Under the pieces are notes generated by a model that worked only from the letters and a program-made list of their open reading frames with translations, was not told where the DNA came from and made no database searches. Both the position numbers and the translations under genes were made by a program. A stretch of 64,000 bases of DNA from an uncultured Oceanospirillales bacterium (GTDB lineage: Bacteria > Pseudomonadota > Gammaproteobacteria > Xanthomonadales > SZUA-36), in assembly GCA_913055655.1 (NCBI GenBank), contig CAJXKA010000003.1, positions 64,501 through 128,500 on the forward strand, in the 5' to 3' direction. Shown here in pieces: positions 17,260 to 27,400 of this stretch (its first letter is position 1; every line of letters begins with the position of its first letter).

Positions 17260-17294
17260 ATATCTATCAAGCGCTATAGAATCCCTGGCCTAAA

Positions 17295-17309
17295 TAGTAT
17301 TAATTCTCA
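17295..17309. promoter_or_regulatory. Second, weaker Fur-like box before the receptor
   Basis: TAGTATTAATTCTCA, whose complement reads TGAGAATTAATACTA, matches the Fur consensus at about 11 of 15 positions. It is 34 bases upstream of the receptor ATG. Tandem boxes are usual at strongly iron-regulated promoters. Confidence 0.45.
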
Positions 17310-17342
17310 TTTGCAACCAAGAAAAACGGAATCGGGGGAAAC

Positions 17343-19652
17343 ATGGATCACGCATCTGCGGCCATTGCAGCACGATATTTTCTTGTCACCGGTATGCTGG
17401 TGGCCCTGGCCTGCCCGGCCAACGCCGACGACACCGACAGCTGCCAGCCTGCAAACCCTGGAGAACAGGGCATCCAGGCGGAATGCCGGATCATGGAACA
17501 CGTCACGATCCTGGGTCGCGCAGGCGATGCGGGCGAAGTGGCCGGTGGCGCCAGCCAGGTCAGCCACGAAGAACTTGAAGCATTCCAGCCCACCGATGTC
17601 GTACGCGCCATGCGCCAGGTGCCCGGCGTATCGTTCCAGGTGGAAGACGGTTACGGACTGCGACCGAACATCAGCATTCGCGGCACCGCGAGCGAGCGCA
17701 GCAGCCGCGTCACCCTGTTGGAAGACAATGTGCTGATCGCACCCGCGCCCTATACCGCGCCCTCGGCCTACTACTTCCCGACCTTTGGTCGCATCCACGC
17801 CATCGAGGTGCTCAAGGGCCCGGCCGCGATCACCCAGGGCCCCTACACCGTTGGTGGCGCCATCAACCTGGTTTCCACGCCCATCCCGGTGGACACGGCC
17901 GGGCACCTGCGGGGCGAGTACGGCAGTGACGACACCTGGCGGGTACACGGCTGGTACGGCGGCGGCGCCGAAGACGGACTCGGCTGGCTGGTCGAAACCC
18001 ACCAGTGGCAGTCGGACGGATACCAGCACATCGACCGCAGCGAGTCGGATACCGGGCTGGACAAGGAAGACTACCTGGCCAAGTTGCGCTGGTCAGCGGA
18101 CGGCGATGGCTCGATGACACACCAGTTCGACCTCAAGCTGCAGGCGTCAGAAGAGCAGTCGCGGCAAAGCTACCTGGGCCTGGTCGATGCCGATTTCCGC
18201 AGCGACGCACTGCGACGTTACGGCGTTTCCAACGAAGACGAAATGGACAATGAACACCGGCAGGTGGTACTGGGCTGGCGCGGCGTCTTCGAGTCCGGTG
18301 CGGAGATCGCGCTGACCGCCTACAACAACGATTTCGAGCGGGCCTGGTACAAGACCGAGGCCATCGACTTCGACGGCAGCGTCGACGCGCAGTCGTTCAG
18401 TGGCACGGGCTGGGCCAGCGTGATCAGCGGCATCAACACCGGCGCGGGCACCGGCGGTCTCGACGCCGCCATGCTGCAGGCCATCCTGGACGGCGCGGAT
18501 ACGCCCGAAGGGGCCATCCAGGTGCGCAACAATTCGCGTGAATACTTCTCCCGCGGCATCCAGGTGACCGGCGGCCTGCCCATCGGGAACGGCCATGTCA
18601 CTCATTGGCTGGAAGCGGGCCTGCGATTTCATCGCGACGAAGAAGACCGGTTACAGCGCAACGACACCTGGCAGCAGCTGGGGGGGCATCTCGTGATCAG
18701 CGACATCGGGCTGGAAGGCAACGCGGGCAATCGCGTCCAGGACGCCGAGGCCTGGGCGGCCTGGGTCCACGACCGCATCGAGTGGGATGACTGGACGTTC
18801 ACGCCCGGCTTGCGCTTTGAATCCATTGACCTGGGCCGCACCAATTATGGCACCTCGGACCCGGACCCTTCGAGCCGGGATGAGTCCAACCTGGCCGGTT
18901 ACCGTGAAAACAATATTGATGTCTGGATTCCCGGCCTGGGCGTCCTGCGTGACCTGGCCAATGGGCTGCGGCTGCTGGGCGGGGTGCACAAGGGCTTCGC
19001 CGTTCCCGGCAACTCGCCCGGGGTCGATCCCGAGGAGAGCATCAACTATGAGCTCGGCCTGCGCTGGTTCGGCGAGGCCTGGCAGGTCGACCTGGTGGGA
19101 TTCTTCAATGACTATGAAAACCTGGTCGGCACCTGCGCCAACGCGTCCGGCAGTGACTGCGATCCCGGGGACGCGTTCAACGGCGAAGGGGTACACATAC
19201 CCGGCCTGGAACTGTCGGTCAGCGGCGGCCCGGAACTCGACAACGGGGTGCGCCTGCCGATACGCCTTGCATACACGTGGATGGATGCCGAGTTCCAGTC
19301 CAGCTTCGATTCCGAGTTCTTCGGGGACGTCGAGGCCGGCGACCCGGTACCCTACGTGCCCGACAACGAGGTCTATGCCTCTGCGGGTATCGAATGGCAG
19401 GCCCTTTCGACCTACCTGAGCGCGAACATCGTGGACAGCGTCTGCACCCAGGCCGCCTGCGGCGCCTTCCAGCGCACGGAATCGGCGACACTTTTCGACC
19501 TGTCAGCCCACTATCGTTTCTCGGAACAATGGACGCTGTACGCGGTGGCCGAAAATATCACCGACGAGATTTATATCGCCGGCCGCGAACCCTATGGCGC
19601 CCGGCCGAACAAGCCTCGCAGCTTCTATGCCGGGGTGACGTTCGACTTCTGA
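17343..19652 (+). CDS. FecA-like TonB-dependent iron receptor
   Basis: 769 aa. Signal peptide to about Ala28 (LVALACPANA). TonB box region EHVTILGR (52-59). The plug reads VRAMRQVPGVSFQVEDGYGL, then RPNISIRGTASERSSRVTLL and EDNVLIAPAPYTAPSAYYFP, which closely recalls FecA-type receptors, followed by EVLKGPAAITQGPYTVGGAI. The barrel ends FYAGVTFDF. There is no long N-terminal signalling domain as in E. coli FecA, so no FecIR-type surface signalling is expected. The strong Fur box upstream supports an iron ligand (ferric citrate or a hydroxycarboxylate siderophore; inference). Confidence 0.9.
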   Translation: MDHASAAIAARYFLVTGMLVALACPANADDTDSCQPANPGEQGIQAECRIMEHVTILGRAGDAGEVAGGASQVSHEELEAFQPTDVVRAMRQVPGVSFQVEDGYGLRPNISIRGTASERSSRVTLLEDNVLIAPAPYTAPSAYYFPTFGRIHAIEVLKGPAAITQGPYTVGGAINLVSTPIPVDTAGHLRGEYGSDDTWRVHGWYGGGAEDGLGWLVETHQWQSDGYQHIDRSESDTGLDKEDYLAKLRWSADGDGSMTHQFDLKLQASEEQSRQSYLGLVDADFRSDALRRYGVSNEDEMDNEHRQVVLGWRGVFESGAEIALTAYNNDFERAWYKTEAIDFDGSVDAQSFSGTGWASVISGINTGAGTGGLDAAMLQAILDGADTPEGAIQVRNNSREYFSRGIQVTGGLPIGNGHVTHWLEAGLRFHRDEEDRLQRNDTWQQLGGHLVISDIGLEGNAGNRVQDAEAWAAWVHDRIEWDDWTFTPGLRFESIDLGRTNYGTSDPDPSSRDESNLAGYRENNIDVWIPGLGVLRDLANGLRLLGGVHKGFAVPGNSPGVDPEESINYELGLRWFGEAWQVDLVGFFNDYENLVGTCANASGSDCDPGDAFNGEGVHIPGLELSVSGGPELDNGVRLPIRLAYTWMDAEFQSSFDSEFFGDVEAGDPVPYVPDNEVYASAGIEWQALSTYLSANIVDSVCTQAACGAFQRTESATLFDLSAHYRFSEQWTLYAVAENITDEIYIAGREPYGARPNKPRSFYAGVTFDF

Positions 19653-19662
19653 AACCCGGCGT

Positions 19663-20142
19663 TCAGCCGGAAGGAAGCGCGAGCGGCTCCAGCAGGGTCA
19701 GTGCCCGGTGGTATACCCGCCGCTTGAACGGGATGACATGCGCGACCGGGTACCAGAAATCGACCCACCGGTACTCGGAAAATTCGGGGGTGTCGGTGGC
19801 ATCCAGGGCGAACCGGGATTCATCGGCGACCATCTTCAGCAGGAACCAGACCTGCTTCTGGCCGATGCATAACGGCTTGTGGTGACGGCGCAGGTAGCGT
19901 TTGGGCAAGCGGTACTTCAGCCAGCCTGGCGTTGAACCCAGCAGTTCGACGTGATGGCTGTGCAGGCCCGTTTCTTCCTCCAGCTCCCGGAACATCGCTT
20001 CCTCGGGCGTTTCGTCGGTGCGCATGCCGCCCTGGGGGAACTGCCAGCCGTCCTGGTTGGCGCGATGCGCCCAGAACACCTTGCCCTGCTCGTTCAGCAG
20101 GACAATGGCAACGTTGGGCCGGTAGCCGTCGGGATCGATCAT
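19663..20142 (-). CDS. rppH: RNA pyrophosphohydrolase (Nudix)
   Basis: 159 aa. It starts [27 protein letters not shown] as in RppH. The Nudix box [20 protein letters not shown] followed by TGL (38-60) has all GX5EX7REUXEEXGU residues. It removes pyrophosphate from the 5' end of mRNA and so triggers decay. The gene is convergent with the receptor gene (ten bases apart) and divergent from the FecCD permease. Confidence 0.93.
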   Translation of the reverse strand: MIDPDGYRPNVAIVLLNEQGKVFWAHRANQDGWQFPQGGMRTDETPEEAMFRELEEETGLHSHHVELLGSTPGWLKYRLPKRYLRRHHKPLCIGQKQVWFLLKMVADESRFALDATDTPEFSEYRWVDFWYPVAHVIPFKRRVYHRALTLLEPLALPSG

Positions 20143-20260
20143 CGGGGTTGGCCTGCGTTGCGCGCCGCGGTGCCGCGGTCAATTGGTCGGGGCATGTGCC
20201 TGTGGTATTTTGCCATCGTCCCTCAAAATCTTAATCAAATCCGGGATTCATTCCAATACG

Positions 20261-21250
20261 ATGCCCATCCGTTCACCGAGGTTGTTCCTGGCCGTGCTGG
20301 CCCTGCTGGCGGTGGCGAGCATCCTGCTGGCGACCATGGTGGGTTCCACGGTGACCGGGCCCGGCGCCTGGCTGGGCGCCGTTGCCAACCCGGACAGCCA
20401 TGCGGGCGAAGTGCTCTGGCGATTGCGACTGCCGCGCGCGCTCGCGGCTTTCGTGGTGGGCGGCCTGCTGTCGCTGTCAGGCTGCCTGATGCAGGTGCTG
20501 CTGCGCAATCCGCTGGCGGACCCGTACATCCTGGGCGTGTCCGGCGGCGCCGCCTTTTTCACGCTGGCCGGCATGGGCCTGGGTGTGGCCGCCGCCTGGT
20601 GGCCGCCGCTGGCGCTGGCCGGTGCGCTGGTCTCCATCATCATCGTCTTTGGCCTGGCGCGCGGCAGCGGCCCCTGGAGCGGCACACGGCTGTTGCTGAC
20701 CGGCGTGGTCACGGCCTCGGGCTGGGGCGCGCTGATCACCCTGCTGCTGGCGCAGAGCGACGACAGCAGCTTGCGCGGCATGCTGTTCTGGCTCATGGGC
20801 GACCTGGGTTACGCCCGGTTGCCGGGCTGGGCCGTGGTCGTGCTGGCGCTGTCGCTGCTGCTGGCGCTGGGCTACGCGCGCGGACTGAATGTGCTGGCCA
20901 TGGGTGAAACGACGGCGAAACTACTGGGCGAATCGACACGGCGCCTGCTGTGGGGCATCTACTTCGTGGCCTCGGTCCTGACCGCCGCCGCGGTGAGCAT
21001 CGCCGGCAGCATCGGCTTTGTCGGCCTGATCGTGCCACACCTGGCGCGGTTGCTGGTTGGCGCCGACCACCGTGTGCTCGTGCCCGCGGCGACGCTGTTC
21101 GGCGGGTCGTTCCTGGTGCTGTCCGACACCCTGGCCCGAACCGTGATCGCGCCACGGCAGCTGCCGGTGGGCGTGGTCACGGCCTTGCTGGGCGTGCCGC
21201 TGTTCCTGCTGCTGCTCAACCGGGCGCGCGTGCGCGGGGGTGCCCGGTGA
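20261..21250 (+). CDS. FecCD-type ABC transporter permease
   Basis: 329 aa from ATG 20261; the frame opens at 20183 but the first 26 residues look unlike a permease. Ten or so hydrophobic helices and the motifs RLPRALAAFVVGGLLSLSGC, NPLADPYILGVSGGA and GLIVPHLARLLVGADHR are typical of the BtuC/FecCD family, which moves siderophore-iron, haem or cobalamin across the inner membrane. The stop overlaps the GTG of the ATPase gene. No periplasmic binding protein is coded beside it, so the substrate cannot be fixed; proximity to a Fur-controlled receptor favours an iron complex. Confidence 0.88.
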   Translation: MPIRSPRLFLAVLALLAVASILLATMVGSTVTGPGAWLGAVANPDSHAGEVLWRLRLPRALAAFVVGGLLSLSGCLMQVLLRNPLADPYILGVSGGAAFFTLAGMGLGVAAAWWPPLALAGALVSIIIVFGLARGSGPWSGTRLLLTGVVTASGWGALITLLLAQSDDSSLRGMLFWLMGDLGYARLPGWAVVVLALSLLLALGYARGLNVLAMGETTAKLLGESTRRLLWGIYFVASVLTAAAVSIAGSIGFVGLIVPHLARLLVGADHRVLVPAATLFGGSFLVLSDTLARTVIAPRQLPVGVVTALLGVPLFLLLLNRARVRGGAR

Positions 21251-22032
21251 ACGGGCTGTCGACCACCGGCCTGGATGTCGCCATCGGTGACCGGGTGATC
21301 ACGCGATCCATGGACCTGGTGGTTGAGCCCGGCGCGTTCTGGGGCCTGCTCGGCGCCAATGGCGCCGGCAAGACCACGCTGCTGCGTCACCTGGCCGGCC
21401 TGCTCACGCCGGAATCGGGAACGGTGCAACTGGACGGGCGAAACCTGCCGAACTGGCCGCGACGCCGGCTGGCGCGCCACCTGGGTATGATGCAGCAGCA
21501 CGCCGACTACGTTTTCGACGCCAGCGTGCTGGAAGTCGCGCTCACCGGCCGGCACCCCTACCTGGGGCCCTGGCAGCGTGAAAATGCGCAGGACCGGGCG
21601 CTGGCGCTGCAGGCGCTGGAAACGGTCGACCTGGCGGCATTCGCGCAGCGGCGGGTGACCAGCCTGTCCGGCGGCGAGGCGCGCCGGCTGGCGTTCGCGG
21701 CGTTACAGGTGCAGGACCCGGACGTGTTTCTGCTGGACGAACCCACCAACCACCTGGATTTCCGTCACCAGGTGAGCGTCATGCGGGCAGTGGGCGACCG
21801 CGTCTACGGCAACGGGCGCCTGGCGGTCGCCGCGCTCCACGACGTCAACCTGGCGGCCACCTATTGCAGCCACGTGCTGCTGTTGTTCGGGGACGGCGAA
21901 TGGCGCGCCGGCACGGCGCCTGAACTGCTCAACACGGAAAACCTGGAGCGTCTCTACCAGTGCCCGGTGACCGCCGTGGACACCCCCGACGGGCGACGGT
22001 TTCACCCGGCCTTTTCGCGGCTCGCCTCGTAG
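21247..22032 (+). CDS. FecE/BtuD-type ABC transporter ATPase
   Basis: 261 aa, GTG start overlapping the permease stop by four bases; the frame opens further upstream inside the permease gene and that extension is rejected. Walker A GANGAGKT (36-43), ABC signature LSGGE (140-144), Walker B VFLLDEP (160-166) and the switch His198 are all present. It powers the FecCD permease. The C-terminal eleven codons overlap the 3' end of the MFS gene on the other strand by 31 bases. Confidence 0.9.
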   Translation: MNGLSTTGLDVAIGDRVITRSMDLVVEPGAFWGLLGANGAGKTTLLRHLAGLLTPESGTVQLDGRNLPNWPRRRLARHLGMMQQHADYVFDASVLEVALTGRHPYLGPWQRENAQDRALALQALETVDLAAFAQRRVTSLSGGEARRLAFAALQVQDPDVFLLDEPTNHLDFRHQVSVMRAVGDRVYGNGRLAVAALHDVNLAATYCSHVLLLFGDGEWRAGTAPELLNTENLERLYQCPVTAVDTPDGRRFHPAFSRLAS

Positions 22033-23318
22033 CCTTTCTCTGCCCGCTCGCCTGCCAGGCGCTGGAAATGCCGACCGAGGAACCAGGCGCCCGTTCCCCA
22101 GGCCGCCAGTACCGGCAGGTAAAGCCAGGTAATCTGCGTGATGCCCAGGCCGGCCGTCGTCATGCCCTTGAACAACCAGCTGGCGGTGACGTCGCTGCCC
22201 CGGTAGACCACCGTGTCGATAAAGTTCTTCGACTTGTAACGCTGCTCGCGGCTGACCACCGTGAACAGCATTTCCTTGATCGGCCCGAGCATGCCGTAGT
22301 TCATCGATCGCTGCGCGACCTGGATGGCGGCGAACAGCACCAGCCCCATGCTGGAACCCAGGATGACAAAACCGCCGGCCAGCAGCATCGGCGGGATAAT
22401 CGCCGCCCGGGGCATACCGAGCCACGTCACCAGCCGCGAGGTGACCAGGAACTGCAGCGTAAATGCGATCACCTGCACCGCCAGGTCGATGACCGAGAAA
22501 AACTCCGTCCGCTCTGCGAAACCGGTGATCTCGCGGTCCACCAGCACGGCCAGGCCGTTGTACAGGAACGTGGCGGTCAGGTTGTGCGTCAGCATCAGCA
22601 GGCAGATCAGCAACAGGTACTTCGAACGGAAGACCTCGATCGCGCCTTCCCAGACGCCGCCGCCGATGACTTCGCCGCCCTCGGCGTGACCCGTTCGCCG
22701 TTCGTAGCGACCCAGCGCGATCGCCAGCCCCGTCGCCACCAGCAGGCAGGCCAGCGCCATCAGCATCACACCCGTTGCGCCGATGTCCGCCACGAACTGG
22801 CGTGTGGCGAGAGGCCCGATGATTGCGCCCAGGCTGCCGCCGGCCATGATGGCGCCAAACAGGCGCTGCGCCTGGCCGGGCCGGAACACGTCGGTCATGA
22901 AACTCCAGAACACCGACACCACGAACAGGTTGAAGACGCTGAGCCAGACGTAGAAGCCGCGCTGCACCCAGGGCGTCGCGTCGTTGCCGCGAAAAGCCCA
23001 GGCGAAGAAGCCCAGCTGGAGGATGAAGAACAGGTAGCTGGCGGGCACGAACACGCCGCGGCGGAAACGCGACACCAGCCAGCCGAACACCGGCACGATC
23101 AGCAGCATGCAGACGAACGTGGCGGTGTAGAGCAGGTGCAGGTATTCAGCGTTATTCGACGCCACCGTGCCGCGCAGCGGCCGCAGCATGAAGTAACCGC
23201 CCAGCAGGAAGAAGAAATAGGCGAAGGCCAGCCCGAAGGCTTTCCACTCGCCGTGTTCGACCCGAACCAGCCGCTCGAGCGGGTTGCGATAGGCGCGGGC
23301 GTCGTCCGTAACGCTCAA
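22002..23318 (-). CDS. MFS-type transporter, NTP/NDP-antiporter-like
   Basis: 438 aa with about twelve hydrophobic helices. The motifs YFFFLLGGYFMLRPLRGTVA, FGAIMAGGSLGAIIGPLATR and NYGMLGPIKEMLFTVVSREQ followed by RYKSKNFIDTVVYRG resemble MFS proteins related to the ATP/ADP translocase group that are common in Gammaproteobacteria. The substrate is unknown. It lies 22 bases downstream of the RND adaptor gene on the same strand, so it may be the third gene of that operon. Confidence 0.75.
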   Translation of the reverse strand: MSVTDDARAYRNPLERLVRVEHGEWKAFGLAFAYFFFLLGGYFMLRPLRGTVASNNAEYLHLLYTATFVCMLLIVPVFGWLVSRFRRGVFVPASYLFFILQLGFFAWAFRGNDATPWVQRGFYVWLSVFNLFVVSVFWSFMTDVFRPGQAQRLFGAIMAGGSLGAIIGPLATRQFVADIGATGVMLMALACLLVATGLAIALGRYERRTGHAEGGEVIGGGVWEGAIEVFRSKYLLLICLLMLTHNLTATFLYNGLAVLVDREITGFAERTEFFSVIDLAVQVIAFTLQFLVTSRLVTWLGMPRAAIIPPMLLAGGFVILGSSMGLVLFAAIQVAQRSMNYGMLGPIKEMLFTVVSREQRYKSKNFIDTVVYRGSDVTASWLFKGMTTAGLGITQITWLYLPVLAAWGTGAWFLGRHFQRLAGERAEKGYEASREKAG

Positions 23319-23340
23319 GGCAAGTCCGTCATCGCGCCGG

Positions 23341-24405
23341 TCAGCCCTCGCTGATCATCACGGCCTGGCCCGGCTGCAGGCGTTCATTACCGCGAATCAC
23401 CACGCGGTCGCCGGCCTGCACGTCGCCCTCGATGGCAATGCGGTCCGACGCGCCGACGCCGGTGGTCACCGTGACCGGCTGGGCGGTATTGTCGTCACCG
23501 ACCACGTACACGGTAATACTGCCCGGTCGCAGCACCAGGGCGTCGCGGGGCACGGACAGTACCTCGGCCATGTTCGCCATCGGTACGGCCACCCGCACGG
23601 TCTGGCCGACGGGATACTGTTTGCCGACCAGGTCCAGGCGCAGCTCGAACTGGTGCGTGTTCAGGTCCCCCACGGCCACCACGGTCCGGACCTCGGCCTG
23701 CGATGAATCGTCGCGGGTGCGAAGCTCCAGTCGCTGGCCCGGGCTGACGTACTGGAAATACTCCAGCGGTGCGCGGGCGACGACCTCCAGGTTGCCCTGG
23801 TCCACCAGGCGCACCACGTTGCCGCCATCGGTGACGCGTTCGCCGGGCGTCATCAGCCGCTCGACCACCACGCCGTCGTAGGGTGCGCGGATGACCGTCC
23901 GGTTCAGCTGGTCCTCGTTCTGGGCCAGGCGCGAACGCGCCACCGCCAGGTCACCGCGGGCGACATCACGATCGGCGCGGGTCTGCTCCAGTTGGGTGAC
24001 CGCGGCCAGGTTCGACTGCGCCAGCCGGTCGAAGCGCTTCTCCTCGGCCTCCAGGAACGCCACCCTGGCCTGCGCCCGCGCCACTTCGGCCACCAGTTCC
24101 TCGTGGCGAAGTTTCAGCTGAGTGTCCTCGATGGTGGCCACCGGGTCACCCTTGGCAACGCGGGTGCCGACGTCGGCCACGGTCTGCAGGCGACCGTCGA
24201 CCTCGGCGGCCAGGCGCGCATCATTGCGACTGGCAACGGTGCCGGGGACCAGTGTGACCGGCGCCATCGCGCGCACCTCGGCCTCCGCCACGCGCACGTT
24301 GGCGGGCGGCATCTGGTCCTGCGCCAATGTATCGGCAGCCGCCAACCATCCAAGAATGATCGCGCCGGTGGCGCGGAAAGTGACGTTCTTCATCATCAGC
24401 ATCAT
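23341..24405 (-). CDS. RND efflux periplasmic adaptor (membrane fusion protein)
   Basis: 354 aa with an N-terminal signal segment (GAIILGWLAAADTLAQ). It has a lipoyl-like half (AEVDGRLQTVADVGTRVAKG), a helical hairpin with coiled-coil heptads (about 95-150, VARAQARVAFLEAEEKRF), the second lipoyl half (IRAPYDGVVVERLMTPGERV) and a beta-barrel. This is the standard layout of HlyD/AcrA adaptors. It bridges the RND pump coded 13 bases upstream and an outer-membrane channel that is not in the window. Confidence 0.88.
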   Translation of the reverse strand: MMLMMKNVTFRATGAIILGWLAAADTLAQDQMPPANVRVAEAEVRAMAPVTLVPGTVASRNDARLAAEVDGRLQTVADVGTRVAKGDPVATIEDTQLKLRHEELVAEVARAQARVAFLEAEEKRFDRLAQSNLAAVTQLEQTRADRDVARGDLAVARSRLAQNEDQLNRTVIRAPYDGVVVERLMTPGERVTDGGNVVRLVDQGNLEVVARAPLEYFQYVSPGQRLELRTRDDSSQAEVRTVVAVGDLNTHQFELRLDLVGKQYPVGQTVRVAVPMANMAEVLSVPRDALVLRPGSITVYVVGDDNTAQPVTVTTGVGASDRIAIEGDVQAGDRVVIRGNERLQPGQAVMISEG

Positions 24406-24418
24406 CTCACAGGGCGCC

Positions 24419-27400
24419 TCAAACGGCCTCCGGGGCCACGTGGCTGGCCGGTGTCTTTTCCTCGTTCATGCGTAACAGGCTGGGCAACAGCAGCAGCGTG
24501 AACAGCGTACTCACCAGCATGCCGCCGACAATCACCGAGGCCATGCCGCGATAGAGTTCGGAACCCGAGCCCGGCATCAGCATCAGCGGCAACATGCCGA
24601 AAATACTGGTCGTGGTGCTCATCAGGATGGGTCGCAGGCGCAGTCGGACCGCGCTTTCGACAGCGTCACGGCGGGCCATGCCTTCGCGCTCGGCATCACG
24701 GGCGCGGTAGACCAGCAGGATGGCGTTGTTGACCACCAGGCCCAGCAGGATCACGAACCCGATCATCGTCAGCAGGTCCATCTGCTGGCCGCCCTGCGAA
24801 ACCAGCACCAGGTCCATCAGGCGCAGCGACAGGATGCCGCCCACCGTGGCCATCGGGATGGTCAGGACCACCAGCAGCGAATCGCGGAATGACCGGAACA
24901 GCGCGGAGATCAGCAGGTAGAGAATCACCACCGCCAGCGTGAAACTGCCGGCCATGCTGCGCAGGGTTTCGGAAAGCGCCTCGGCGGTGCCGGACAGCTG
25001 GATGGTGCCGTCGGGCGGCAACAGGGCGTGCACCTGCGGCAACACCTGCTCGTCTATGACGGCCAGCGCTTCCTCGATGGCCAGGCCACCCGGCGGGGTG
25101 ATCTGCAGGGTCAGCGTGCGGCGGCGATCGACGCGCTGGATGCTGGACGGGCCGGCCGTGCGTTCCAGGTGCGCCAGCTCACCAAGCGCCAGCACCTCGC
25201 CGGAAGGCGTTGCCAGGGGCATCGCCGCCAGTTCCTCCGGCGTGGCCCATTCCTCGGCGCGCATGATGATGTTGTACCGGCGTGTGCCGTCGAAGTACTC
25301 GCCCAGGAAGGCGCCGTCGCCCAGCGCGCGCACCACGGTGGACATGCGCGACCGGTTCCAGCCCACCTCGGCGATGGCGCGGTCGTCCGGCACCAGGCGC
25401 AGTTCCGGTTCCGCCATCTCCAGCCCCGGTACCGGCTGGATGCTCGCGCCCGGCAAGGCCTGCATCACGGCGAAGAACCCGGCCTGGCCGGCCCCGAGCA
25501 AGGATTCGAATGATTCCGCCTGCAGGTCCAGGTTGATCTGCCGGCCGCCCCGGGCGCCGTTGAAAATGGGCGCCCGGCGGGCAAACCCGAAGGTGTCCGG
25601 GAACCCGGCCAGGACCTGGGAATTGAAAATCCCGAGCAGCTCGTCGACGCGATCCGGGTCCACCGCCCGGCCACCGATAAAGGTGCCGAAACTGGGGTCC
25701 GAACCCATGTAGTAGCTGCTCAGCTGGACGTCCGCCGTGCCGTCGATATGCGGCGCCAGGCGGTCGTCAATCACGTCCATGATCTCGCGCTCGCCGGTCC
25801 TCACGCCCAGGCCGGGTGGCGCCACCAGGAAGCCGTCGATCCAGTTCTGGCGGCCCTCGGGCAGGTAGTCCGCGGGCGGCTTCAGCAGGACCACCAGCGC
25901 CAGCGGCACCAGGGTCAGCACCGCGATCCAGGTCAACCGTTTTGAGCGCGTGTCGGTCCAGCTCATGATGTGGTCAGTCGCCCAGCGCCACCAGTGCTGG
26001 TGCAGGTCCTCGATGCCGCGGCCGCTGATCCAGTTCGACGCCGCCGTGGGCAGCACCGTCACCGCCACGACCAGGCTGGCGATGACCGCCGCGGAAATGG
26101 TGATCGCCAGGTCGGCGAACAGCTGGCCGGCCTCGTCTTCGAGAAACACCACGGGCAGGAAGATGGCCACGGTAGTGGCCGTGGACGCCAGCAGCGCGCC
26201 CCAGACCTGGCTGGTGCCGCGTGCCGAGGCCTCGTCGCCTTCGCGGCCCTGCTCGCGTTGCCGGAAAATGTTCTCCAGCACAACGATGGCGGCATCCAGC
26301 ACCATGCCCGTGGCAAAGGCCAGGCCCGCCAGGGAAATGATATTCAGTGTCCGCCCGGTGATTTCCATCAGCAGGAACGACGACAGCAGGCACAGCGGAA
26401 TCGACAACCCCACCACCAGCGTGGCCCGGAAGCGGCGCAGGAACCACCACAGCACGATCACGGCCAGCGCCATGCCCAGCAACAGGTTGTTCCGCACCAT
26501 CGCGATCGAGGCGTTGATGTAGTCGGTCTGGTCGAAGTTCTGCTCGATCTGCAGGCCCACCCGCGGCAACTGTTCCGCCTGCATCTCGGTGACCACGGCT
26601 TTCACGCCTTCCATCACGTCCAGCACGTTTGCGCCCGATTCCGGCGACACCGCCATACCGATGGCCGGGCCACCGTTCAGGTGCAGCACCGTGGTCGGGT
26701 CGACCATGGCCATCTCGACGCGGGCGACCTCGCTCAGGCGGATCGGTGTTTCACCCCGCCACTCGAGCACCAGGTCACCCAGCAACTCGACCTCGTAGCG
26801 GCCGCTGAATCGCACCGTGTACTGGCGCCGTCCGACCTCCATGTTGCCGCCGGAGACATCGGTGTTACTGCCCAGTTCACCCGACACCGCGGTCAGGTCC
26901 AGGCCCATGGCCGCCGCCTTGTAAGGATCGAAGGTGATACGGACCTCGTGTGCCCGGCCGCCGAACGAGCCGACCCATGAAACGCCGCCGACCCGCTCGA
27001 TGCGCGTCACGACATTGTCGTCGATGTAATCCTGGTAACTCTCGATGGGCCGGTCATTGCCCTCGACCGTGGAAATCGCAAACCAGGCCATCACCCGGTC
27101 GAAGTTAAAGCCGCCCACCAGGATGCCCGGCTCATCGGCGTCCACCGGGTAGCGCGGCACCTGGTTCAGCCGGTTCATGACCTCGATCAGCGCGCGGTTC
27201 ATGTCGGTGCCGACGGCAAACTCCAGGGACACCGAGGCCGAGCCGTAGTTGGCATTGGACGTCATGCGCAGCAGGCCGGGCGTGCTTCGCAACACGGTCT
27301 CCTGCGGCTCGATGATCTCCGATTCGATCTCGTTGGGCGCGGACGCGCGCCAGGTGGTGTTCACCAGGATGATCGGCCGGCTGATCTCGGGCGTCATCTC

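Noticed and set aside
22002..22032. 31-base tail-to-tail overlap of the ABC ATPase and MFS genes as evidence of error
   Set aside because: Both C-termini look normal and short convergent overlaps are common.
21960..23354. 464-residue frame antisense to the MFS gene
   Set aside because: Gln/His/Arg-rich shadow without structure; the MFS gene has clear membrane helices.
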